From Mesotaenium endlicherianum (taxonomy: Eukaryota > Streptophyta > Zygnematophyceae > Zygnematales > Mesotaeniaceae), in contig WELA01007584.1 in assembly GCA_009602735.1 (NCBI GenBank), positions 719,132 to 777,599 on the forward strand: a stretch of 58,468 bases of DNA. Direction: 5' to 3'. This document shows, piece by piece, positions 44,347 through 56,006 of this stretch. How positions within the stretch are numbered: position 1 is the first letter of the stretch; each line of letters opens with the position of its first letter. A program made the position numbers and the translations under genes. Under the pieces are notes generated by a model that was not told where the DNA came from, ran no database searches, and saw nothing but the letters and a program-made list of their open reading frames with translations.

Positions 44347-46306
44347 CTGCAGCAGTTGAGCAACAGGGTTTCACGTTGGCAAGCAGTACCCAGCAGGATA
44401 GCTTTTCTGATTAAAGCAATTCGGCAGGAAATAGTGAGATGTGATTATTTTGACAGTGTTAAGAGCAGAAGGTACTGCAGCTCGTGTCTACGCATTAGTC
44501 AATGTAACTGCAAGTTACTCTTCTAGCAGTCCTAGCATCAACTTTCTGAACGGGAAAGGAAGCCGATTATGTATAGCTACAGCCACACCCAACCCCCGAC
44601 TCGACCGTTCCAACCATGATATTCATATGTGCCAAAGAGACTGACCTCTCTCCAGAGCCCCAATGGTGACACCCATATATGCAGCCTTGACCGGCACAGA
44701 AAGTGGAACTCCTTAAGGAATTATAACTGCAGGCACAACATCCATGGCCCATACAACGACTGCACTGTCGAGAACGGGAATTGCGGAGCGCAAGAGCCAT
44801 TGGAAACAGAAAAAGAGCCGCCATTTTTGCTTACGAGAACTTTGCTACAGACACCTAGGGGCAATCATGAGCTCATTATATCTAAAGCGACATTCCGCCA
44901 CTCCAGCTTTCTAAGTTTTTCATGCCTGATACAATTTTAATAAAATAGGTTCTGTGCGCGCAGTGCATCAATGAATGCTAATAGCCAAGATGCAATTTTA
45001 GTCTCGTCGTTTGGTTACTGAAAGTGCTACAAGGTGTCCCAAGTTGTCCCAAGTGGTCCCAAAGGACACCCTGTCCAGCTCTATTTGCACTGATTTGCAC
45101 TCTGGGTTAATCTGGCACATGTTTGGCCAAGCTCTCGCGAAACGTCAAAGCCGGATGTATGCCGTCCATCTATGTTGATCAAATGATTATCTCACTAGAG
45201 GAGAATTGAGGAAATAATGTCGCGCGCTGGCACGTCGAGAGCAGCCGGGAGATACCATAGAAAAGGTAAGGCCGGTCGATATGGGTCGATATATGATTCG
45301 GAGCAATTCGGAGTGTGTCACGGTATAGAGACGTCATCACTGGTCAGCACTCTAATACGAGTGAGTGCCCGTTAGTGACGACTGGAATGGACTGGAAGCA
45401 GTCGGGAATTGTATGGAACTGACGGAAAGCGACAGGTTACGATGGGTTTCAAGGGGGGTCAAGGGCGGTTAAGGGGAATATCCGCTTCCTGTCAAATGGA
45501 GTCGAGCAACACCACGTATGATGTGGAAGGCAAGGACCTCGGAGTCGTGATTGATCTATTATGAGACCTTTCAAGCCACTTCAAACTGCCACACTGAGCA
45601 AGTTCGCAACTACACCTTCTTTCACCTTCTTACATATCCCGTGACCAATGTACGGAAAATCAAGTACTGGTGCAACTTTTGCGGAGCGTTATCTCGTCCG
45701 TTGAAAGCTGTTACGTAATACACACAAAGTCTCATAACAACATGTCAGCATGAGGACATTAAGTTGGAGATGAAAAGCTCATCAATGGAGACAAATAGTG
45801 TTAGTATGACCCACCAATTCATATCTTTATTAGCAAGGCTATTCGGCAATTACAAAAAGGCCACAACTTCATACTCACATTTAATTGCTGACATGCTCAT
45901 GTTTCATGTACCTGTCCAAAACAAGTTGCTATCATTCGCAAGACACGCTTGTTAACCCAAGAAATATGGTCGACATTTTTATTCCTCGCTAATCAATTAC
46001 GTTCACACCACAAGACAGCAAGAGTACTACTTGTTAAGAGTGAATTTACATTGCCATAGCAATGAGCTACCACAGAAAACAACGAAAATCAAAATTGCAG
46101 CATGTAAACATGCCCTAGTTACAAGGAAGAAAAATGCCTCTATATTGCTTCATTGACAAAACATACCCTAAGTGCCGCAAAAAATAAGTAGCCTATGGCT
46201 TGCTATGGCAACTACAACTTACATAACAATAGCCTCCAATCAATAGGGGAAAACTGTCGTATCATCATAGCATGACGCCTCTATATACAATGATAGCAGA
46301 GAAGGG
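44347..46306. other. Region between the C2 gene and the BRWD-like gene
   Basis: Should contain the 5' exon and promoter of the C2 gene and the 3' UTR of the BRWD-like gene. Short repeats of the type GTCCCAAGTTGTCCCAAGTG lie near 45034-45062. No gene is recognised. Confidence 0.45.
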
Positions 46307-49300
46307 CTATCCCTTGATGGCCTTATGCAGCCTTTCCACTAGCTTCTGAGCTTTGTGGGCGATGGGGCCATCTCTACCGTAGAAGGATCTGGCGTTGTCA
46401 ACCACCAAGTCGAGATCGTGTGAGAGGGCCTCGGCACTGCGGTAAAATGAGTGCTCCAATCTCGCCTTGATCTTCGACAAGGACATGGGAAGAGGGACGC
46501 TGCACACAGCACCCAAGACAAGGAACATGCACACATGCGGAGGCATACTAGTCAGAAGGGACTCCAATGCACGCAACAAGATTCATGCGTTTTGACAATT
46601 TATTCCTTCTTTGGCTCTAATACCCACCAGGGACTAGCAAAGACAGGAAAAAACGGCCCCCAATCGCAATATTAGGGCACATCTCTGTCGGCTGCATACA
46701 CTTCTACGCCAACGCCGCTTCCCGATGCCGACCACCCCCCACAAACCACCGTCTTCACCAGCAAAAATTATCACGGTTCCTCACGTGAATCGCACGACTA
46801 CCCCCTCCAATGACTTGGGATAGGGGACGGCACCAGCCAGCACGCAGCAATCAACGGACTTAGTCAGAGGGCAACAGCTGGAGGCCCACCGAGCTATGTA
46901 GAGGGGCCGTACGTCGCAGTGCCGTACCCACTCGAGGCCGTACGGATCCTGCACAGCTCCACACACGGTTCCAGTGAGAGAACCTCTTTGGAACACGAAC
47001 GAGAACACACGTGCAGCAGGCACACGAGTTCCTGGCAAGCTTTGTGACTGAGCAATATGGAGCCGAGTTACAGATGTCCACAGCCTTCCCCCCCCACACC
47101 AATGGGCAGACTGAGAGGCTGAACCAAACCCTTCCCAACAAGAAGTACCCCGCACACGTGCCGTGCAAGAGCCAGCTAGTTGGAACAACCATCTGCCAGG
47201 GCTAGAGTTTGCCTACAAGAAGAGGCTGCAGCCATCCTAGACACACGCCCTTTGTGATGGTTTATGGCCGACAACCGCTCCACCCAGCAGCGTTGGGCCG
47301 CAGCAAGCGAACACACTCAAAACCCATCAGCAGATCTGGCAAGGCGGCTGAGCACATCTCATCCAACACAGCACACAAAGCAAGGTCACACAGAAGAGTG
47401 GACTGCACCCCTCCTCCCTCTCTCTCTCTCCCACACGTTTGGGAGGGGAAGGATACAAGGATGAGTTACAAACGCATCTCTTGCTGTGAGAAATGACCAC
47501 GTCATTTACCAAGACACAGGCGGCCCCCACGTCCGAGGACACACATATGTACACATACACAAACCAACCACACACACACACAGACAGACACAGAGGAGTA
47601 CCAAGCACAAACAGACACAGAAAGAGAGAGAGAGAGAGGGGGGGGGGGAGTGAGAGGGAGTACCTCAAAGACACGCTTGGACGTGTCCTCGATGGCACGC
47701 ACTGCCTTGAGCACGCGCTTGGCCACGCTCTCCTCCAAATGCACCCCAGGCCACCACCTGGCGCGGTCCATGTCGAAAATCTCCCAGGGGCTGTGTGGCG
47801 ACGGCTCCCACCCGTCAGCCTTGTATGTCACCAAGTACCTGAGGGTGACACATCAGCGCCAGGAAGATGATGAGGAGGATGATAACACCAAGAAGGACAA
47901 CCGCAATACTGTTTGTTGCAGGCATGGCGAAAGCAGGCGCAATTGCTTGAACCCACTTCATGAGTCTCATGCGGGAGTGCAGGCGCGGGGGGGGGNNNNN
48001 NNNNNNNNNNNNNNNNNNNGGCGCGGGGGGGGGGGGGGTTGAAAGCGCGAGCGAGGGGGGGTCTCACTTCTCCCAGGGGCTGCCGGGGAAGCGGATGCTG
48101 TGGTCCTTGATGAGGATGATGCGCCCCTCCCACCACTTGCCGGGCCGCCCGTCCGTCTCCGACGCCCACCACACCTGCACGTCCCCATGGCAGGCCAGCA
48201 CAGCATGTGCTTCACCCAATCAGGCACAGGCCTGCACCGCGCTACTCTGCCCTGCTGTGACGGGGCAGCGTGTATTGCGCTGCTCTCAAGTGCAAGGATG
48301 ATCGCCTGCCCCACCTGCTTGTGCCAGGAGGACACACAGTTAGCAGCAGCCAGGAGCCAGGAGCCATGGCAAGCATCCAAAGACTCCGGGGGCCCTGCTG
48401 CACCTGCACCTGCCGCAGCTCGTGCTGCAGGGGCCGTGCGAGAACTCACTCCCACAGCTGCCACAGGGCAGCAGCTGCCCCCCATCCAGACGCACAACAA
48501 AGAGCAAAGGGCCACCACCAGTGATGAGAAGCAGACTCCAGAGCCAGAGATTCTCCGTGCGCGGAGAGAGAGCAACAAGGGGCGAGGCTGTTTGGGAAGA
48601 GATATGGCACAGCAGCAGCAGCAGTAGCAGGAGGAGGAGGACAAGGAGGACAACAGCGGGGCGTGCAACAGCCTGGGGGGAGGGGGAAGGGAGAGAAGGC
48701 GCCACCTGGCACTCCTCGCGCACGCTCCACCTGCGTGCCATGGCGGCCTCGTAGCGGCCGCGCTCCATGATAAAGTCGGGCAGTCCCAGGTCAGCCAGCA
48801 GCAGCGAGCACTCCTTCTCGTGGTTGAGCGAGCGCGGGTCCACCAGGCGCAGGCGCAGGCGGCACCCCGTGGGCGCGTTCGGCAGGTCTGGCACGATCTC
48901 ATAGGCCAGCCCCACGATCTTGCACATCTCCACGGCCTGGATGGTGCGGAACACGGAGTAGGGGGCCTGCTCCGCCTCCTCCTCCATGCCCAGCTCCTTG
49001 AGGTACTGCTCGTGCCCCTGCTCCGCCCCCCAAAAAGAGAAACCTCATGGGGGAGTATTAGCACTGGGAGAGTGAGAGGAAGAGCGAGAGCGATAACAGA
49101 GGGAGAGGAAGAGAGGGGGAGAGGGAGGGACGGGAAGAGGGAGGAAGGAAGCAAGCGGGAGCAAAGGAGCAAAGGAGCAAAGGAGCAAGGGGAAGGGAGG
49201 GAGGGAGGGAGGGAAGGAAGGCAGCAGACCTGGCGAAAGTACATGACGACGTCACCAAACTGCGGCAGGTAGCGGCCGCCCTCCTCCTTCTCCTCGGTGC

Positions 49301-51468
49301 TCAGCCATGCGATGCTCTTGGCGCTGCGCCCGGCCGCGTACTTCCCTCGCCCCTTGCCCCTGCCCCTGCCCCTGCCAGACTCCTTCTCCTGCCTCTCCTC
49401 TGCCCCCCCCCGCCCCCCCGCCTCCTGGGAGCGAGCGCGCCTCCGCCTGGCCCTCTTCGAGTCCTTGTCATTCTCCACCTTTCGCTTCTGCTGCTGCTGA
49501 GCGTCTCTGTGCTTGCCAGCCCCAGCCGCGCCCCTTGCACCCAGCCCCCCCGGCTCGTCGTTGTCGCTACCATCAGTGCTACTGCTGCCGTCGGCATCGG
49601 CGTCGTCGCCTTCTGAGGACTCGGGGCTCAGCGAACGCCGCAGCAGCGCCTCCAGTTCGCGGTTTGGACGGCGCTTGCGGCCAGCTGCCGGGTCCACATC
49701 GCTGCTGTCGCCACCGCCGCCGGAGGTTGGCCCCGCTGCCGCCCCCCCTGTCACTAGGAGTGGGCTCTTGCTGCGAGCCCTCCTCGTCGGGGCTGACTGC
49801 TGCTGCTGCTCAGCCCCCTCGCCAGGTGGCGAGCGTTGATGCTCCAGCCTCGCACCCCAATGGGATGGCAGGGCAGGGCCCACGGCCATGATGTGGTCCA
49901 CACTGCGCTCCCTCCTGAAAGCCGAAGGCAGCTGCTGCTGCTGCTGCGGCACCCTCCTCTCGCCACTTGGCAGGGCCTGGTGTTCCCCCCTCGCAGCAGC
50001 CTGGTGCACTGTGGTGGGCCCCATGGCCATCACGTGGTCCACATGGCGCGTCTTGGGCGGGCGGAATGGCGCGGCTCGGTCTCGCTCGGAGCTCGCGGAT
50101 GCCGACTTCTCACTTACTTCTCGCCGCAGGGCCTTATTTGGCACCGCTGCTGCCGCCTGCAGGTCCTCGCGCTGGTGCCCATCGTCCCTACCACTCGCAC
50201 TCCCATCCGCAACAGCCGACTTCTTGCCTCTCCTGTGCTGCTGCTCCTCCTCCCCCTCCCCCTCCTCCTCCTCCTCCTCCTCCAAGCACTCCTCCTTGAC
50301 CACCACCTCCGCCTCCACATCCCCCTCGTGGTCGCCCTCGCCATCCCTGCGCGTCCTGCCCCGCCTCCGCCCTTTGGTCCTCCCCCAGTTCACCTGCCTC
50401 AGCGGGAGAGGCCTGCCGCCGCCCTTGGCGGCCGCCGCCGTCAACGGCCCCCTGCCAAATAACTGACTGGTACACACATCTCCCACTACACTGTGCTTCT
50501 CCTCCTCCTCCTCCTCCTCCTCCTGCTCCTGCTCCTGCTGTTGCTGCTGCTGCCGACCCGCCGGTCTCGCGTGCGCCCCACTGCTCTCCACTTCCGCCAG
50601 AAGGTCGCTGATGTCAAAGCTTACCCCATTGGTAGTGCACACATACCCGCCCGGGCCGAAGCTGTTCCGCCGCACGCCCCCCCCCCCCCTCTGCTTGAGG
50701 GCGGGCCGCTCGGCGGCAGCAAGCTCTCCGCAGCTGCTTCTGACGACTGCGGCTGCGGCTGCTGCAGAGCCTCGCTTCTGGTAGCCTGCCCCCCCCCGTC
50801 CTCCCGCGTGTCCAGGACATCTTTGGCGTTGAAATGTGCCAGCTGGGCTTGTGTCTCTTGGTGAGACGCTGCCTCTGCCGTTGCTGCTGCTGGGCCTTCT
50901 TGTACGGCCCCCCCGAGGGCTGAGGGAGGAGGAGAAGGAGCAGCCCTGTGGCCACCGTCGCTACCGCCCTCCTCCTCCTCCTCCTCCTCCTTCACCTTCT
51001 TCACAGCTGCTGCTGCTGCGGCTGCTGCCCTGGGGTGCCTCCCTGCTCCATGCCCGCGCCTGAAAAGAGCAGGGCCCTCGCTCTCGGGCGTAAGCTCTCC
51101 TCCTCCTCCCCCACCGCACGCCTCTGTCTTGGCGCAAGCCAGGACAGGTCGCGGCGTCTGCTCCTCTCCACAATCACCCCCTTGCTCCGAGGCGCCTGGC
51201 GTGTTGGCCACGACGTTGCCACATGGCTCTTCCCCAAAGCCCGCTGCCCCATCCTGCGCAGAGGCTGCTGCGGCGACAGGGGGCGGCGTGCGGGGCTCGC
51301 CCCCCCCATCCTCAGCCGACTGGGCAAGCCCAGATGGCAGCCCACCGTCACCGCCGTCGTCGTCATCGTCGTCGGGCTCAAGGCCAACGATGTCGACTTC
51401 CTGAGTGGGAAGCTCTCGCTCGTCGCAGCAGAGGGAGGGGGCCAGGTCTCGGACGACAGCCGCACCAC

Positions 51469-51499
<31 letters not shown>

Positions 51500-53621
51500 A
51501 GCTCCTCCATCGGCCGCTGCTCCTCTAACTGCTGGGGCTGCTGCCAGTGCAGCTGCAACTGAAGCGTTTTCTGCACGAAGGCTGCTGCTGAAGTCGCGGC
51601 TGTGGTGCTCGCGCCGGTGCACAGGTGCTGCAGCCCCCTCCGCGCACTGGCTGTTGGGAGCGTGCTGCTGCTGCTGCTGCTGCAGCTGGGGCGGCTGCGA
51701 CTGCGGCAGCAGAGCAGCAGCCAGCATGGCAAAGTGCCCCGAGGAGGAGGAGGAGGAGGCGCCATTGCTCTTCAACTTGAGCTCTGAGCGCGGGCTGGCA
51801 GGGCTGCAGCACGCGCCCATGTCCGCCGACTCCTCCTCCTCCTCCTCCTGTCCCTGCTCCTGCTCCTGCTCCTCACCCCTGCACTCAGACTGAGCCTCGC
51901 CCTTCCGCGCTCCGTGGCACACGCCGTTGCCCTGGGCCTGGCCGCGGCCAACATATGGCAAGGTGCTGGGCAGGTCCTCCAAGGAGAGGAGGCGCGGCCG
52001 AGGCTTGACAGAGTCCTTCGCCTCTACTGTGCCACCTTCCAAAAAGGCGCCACATGGCTTGTCGGCCAAGGCCTGCCGCTGGTGCAAGCACAGGGCCCTG
52101 GCCGCCTCCAGCACATCAGCCTCTTCCTCCTCCTCCTCCACCTCGTCCCCTGCGGCAGAGAGGTCCCCCGGGAGCACAGGCGACGGCGGGCAGCTGCTGG
52201 CCATCAAAAACTTCTTCTTAGGGTGGTTCCTGTAGCCGCTGGCGCACTGGGAGCTTCTGGTGCTGCCCCCCTTGAAACCCCCCCCTGCCCCCTCCTCGAG
52301 CCCTGCCGGCCCCGGAGCATCCTCAACCCCACCCTTGGGCTCCTCTGCCTCCTCTGAGCGTCCATGTGGCGGCGCATCGCTGTGCTCCTGGCCTCCTGCC
52401 GCCGCCCATGCTGCTCCTGCATGCGCGCCGCTCGGGCCTGTAAATCCTAGCCCAGAGGCGCCGCCCAAGGTACACTGCTGCAAGCCCTGCATTGCGTGTG
52501 CTGCTGGCACCACTCCAGCCCCACTCGCAGCTCCACCACGTGCCCCCTCCTCCTCCTCCTCCGCCTCCTGTTTTTCTTCCTCCTCCCGCCTCTCCTCTGC
52601 TGCCTCCGCCCCCCTGCTCGCCATCGTCGCTGTCACCCTGGGAGTAGGCTCTGATGGGGGGGGAGGTGAGCCAGCAGCAGCAGGAGCAGCACGCGGGGTA
52701 GAGGCGGAGGCCCCAGCGCCAGCAGCAGCAGCGGCGGCTTCGCGCAGCTGCTTCACGCGCAGCTTCACCACCAGGGGCCGCGCCGTGCGCTTGCGCCGCG
52801 TCATGTCGCCAAAGAGCGCCGTGGCCGTGCCCCCCCTGCCCCCAGCGGCAGCGCTCCCGCCAGCCCCATCGCCCTCATTCTCGCCCTCGCTGGCAGCAGC
52901 ATCGTCAGCGAGCGACCACATGGCAGACGCTCGCGTTGATACGCGGCCCCCTCCACGCCCGCTGGCGGGCCCTGGCTGTCTGCGCCCCCCCCTGCTGTCA
53001 TAGTCGCCGTCGCTGTGCCTTGCTGCTTCTGCCTTCGCATCGGCCTCTGCGTCTGCCTCTGCTTCTGCCTCTGCTTCTGCCTCTGCGTCTGCTTCTGCTT
53101 CTGCTTCTGCCTCTGCCTCTGCCTCTGCATCGCGACCAGGCAAATCTCTCAGACTGGCCCTGCTGCCGCCGCTGCCTCCGCCTCCCCGCGCGCCTCGGCT
53201 GCCGCTCTTGGGAGGGCTGAGATCGTCCAGGACTTCGAGCTTGAAGAGCTCCAGCGCTTGCTTTGCTGCCTGCCTCTGGGGGCGCCGGCTGGGCCCCGCC
53301 GTGCCCGTGTCAGGAGCAGCAGCCCGCCCCGTGGAAGCATAGGCACTGGCGGTCTCACGCACGCTTGCTCTTCTCCTCCTGGCCTCTGCTCCTCCTCCTC
53401 CTCCTCGGCCCTCGTCCGAATCGTCCTCAGCGGAGTCGTGGCGGGGGCGCTTGCACTGCCGCCCAGAGCGCGTCGTCGTTGTGTGCGCAGCCTCCTGCTG
53501 CGCCACCTGCCATGCACCACCACACACGAGCATCTATCACCCACACATCCGCAAAGACCTCTTTCAGCTACCAAAAAATGTGCCAGCTGCCCAAAAGTCA
53601 TCAAAAGTCTCTCACGAAGTG

Positions 53622-53652
<31 letters not shown>

Positions 53653-55966
53653 AAAGAGCAATTAGAGAGGGAGGGGAAGGGAGAGGACGACGGAGAGGGA
53701 GAGGGAAGAAGATAGACTGCAATAGGGGGGACGAGAGAAGAGAGAGAAGAAGAGGGCAAATGGGGGTTTGGGGGGGGGAGGGGGCGTGGAGGGGAGAAGG
53801 AAAGAGAGAGAGAGAGAGAGTAAGTGCGCACCTCGCTCTTCTTGTGTCGCTTCCTCTGCAGTGAGCGCGTGGAGCGCCGCCGCAGCCGCATCCTACCCTC
53901 GCCCTCCTCCGCTTGGCCCTCCTCGTCCTCGTCCTCCTCCACCTCCTCCTCCACCTCCTCCTCCTCCTCCTCCTCCTCCTCCGCCTCGTCGTCCTCTCCC
54001 GCTTCTGCCTCCTCCTCATCATCCGACTCCCCCTCATCCTCTTCGTCCTCCTCATCGTCAACAACAAACGCGGCCTTGCGGGCCCGCCGCTTGCGCCGCC
54101 TTTGCGCCGCCAGCTCGTCATCGCCGCTGCCGGGGTCGCTGGCCACAAAATCGGAGCCCGAGGAGGAGGAGGAGCTCCGCCCGCTGCCGCCGCCACCGCC
54201 CTCAGGCTCCCAGTCCATCTCGCCCTCCAGGCTGCCCCGCGGCTGCTGCACCCAGCGGCCCTCTCCTGCTCGAGCGCCGCCAACGCCGCCGTCCTGCCCG
54301 GCAGCTAAGGGTGCCGCCGGGCCCCCTCCCTGGCTCTGCAGGCCAAAGTTGAGGTGCACTCCCCCTTGCGGCCCAAAGGCGTGCGCGCCCAAAATGTCGC
54401 GCGGGGGCACAAAGCCGCCCGCCACGATGGGCAGCAGGTGCTGCTGCCCGGGCGGCAGGAAGTGCAGCCACCGCTGCTGCTGCTGCCACTGCGGTGGACC
54501 CTGCTGCTGCTGCTGCTGCTGTGGGTCCTGGGCGGCAGCTCCCTGGGGCTGGGCGGCGGCCGCGGGGGGCGACTCGGGGATGCCCGTCATGAGCTCCTCG
54601 CCGTACGGCTGCCAGCTGATGCCCAGCGCCCCCAGGCGGCGCTGCTGGAAGATGCTCTGGAAGGGCTCCGGGTACGGCGACAGGGCTGCATACGCGGACG
54701 CGCACGCAAGCACCAACAGGCGGGCAGGCGCACGGGGGGGCGTTAGCGTCGGAGTAAAGGAGCACGGGGTGTGAAAGCAGGCACCCAGTGCCCACGGACA
54801 GACACATGCACGCAAGCGGGGGCGTCCGCGAGAGGAGCAAGTGTGAAGAGTTTAGTGCAGGGGCACGCAGGAAGATGGCGCAGGGGAACGGCGCAGCTCC
54901 CGCCAAAAATGAACGCATGCATCATTCTTCCCTCTCCCTCTCCATCCTTTCCCAGCTGCTTGCAAGTGCGAGCCTTCCAGATCTCACAAGCAAGCCATAT
55001 CAGCCACATGTGCTTGTGTGCACCATAGCATACTCCACTTCCCAACCCCTGCCCTCCCCCGCCGCCCCCCCGGCCGCCCGTAACCCACCCCCATGTCTAG
55101 CCATGCCTTTCCTAGCGGAGGTATGGGTGGAGCATTCGTGCAGCAGTCAAGCGGCGGAAGCGGGGAAAAGGGAATGCCTGCATGCGCTTGCTGCAAGAAT
55201 CCCCAGCCACCTCCAAGTGGCGAGAAGTACGAAACGACCGACCCCGTTCCGCCAGTGTGCCCCCTGAATGCGGTTGGGTATGCGTCTATTGGAAGCGTGC
55301 ATCTGTGCGTGTGTCTGCGCGCGTGTGTGTGGGAGAGAGGGAGACTCACTTGAATCACACAGAAAGTCGCGGAAGTTCCTCTCATGCGGCGGCATCTGTG
55401 TCTCCTGCTCACACACGCATACGTGCACACACATGCACAGCCATGTACTCACAAGACTGCTGCAACTTCAAGGGAACGAGCGCGACGGTGACGTCAATCA
55501 GAGGCGGCAGGACTGCTACGAGCAACGCAGAGCTCAAAACACGCAATCTGGCCATCCAAGACGACAGGGCCCTCCTCCCTCTGAATGAGCGTAACACTTA
55601 AAAGCAGGCACACTCGATGCGCCCCAGCAGGCAAAAGAGCCTCGTAGCTGCATGGCCTGGCCTGGGAATTGCAAGCCAAGAGCAAGCACAAGGCCTCAGA
55701 GGCGGGTGCACCCTCCAGAGGGGCAAGGGAGGGCAGGGCAGGGCAGAACAGGGTGGAGAGCGCGCACCTGGTCCAGCACATTGTTGAACGCGTCGCGCTC
55801 GAGCTCGCGGTAGTCGCCCAGAAAGAACTGCACCCGCAAAGGCAGGCACACACTGACGCACGTTCGTCAACACATGCCCACGCACAGACACACACGCGCA
55901 TGTGAGCATGCTCCCACATTGAACACACGCATGCACGCATGCGACCGCATGCACTTGCACGCGTTG

Positions 55967-56006
<40 letters not shown>

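Noticed and set aside
46995..47345. Integrase fragment as part of TE-A or TE-B family
   Set aside because: Residues around NGQTERLNQ and VYGRQPLHP differ from the TE-A/TE-B wording ([18 protein letters not shown]), so it is a separate family.
49307..50466. Overlapping plus-strand ORFs of about 190-210 codons
   Set aside because: Antisense shadows of the large BRWD-like exon, dominated by Leu, Pro and Ser runs.
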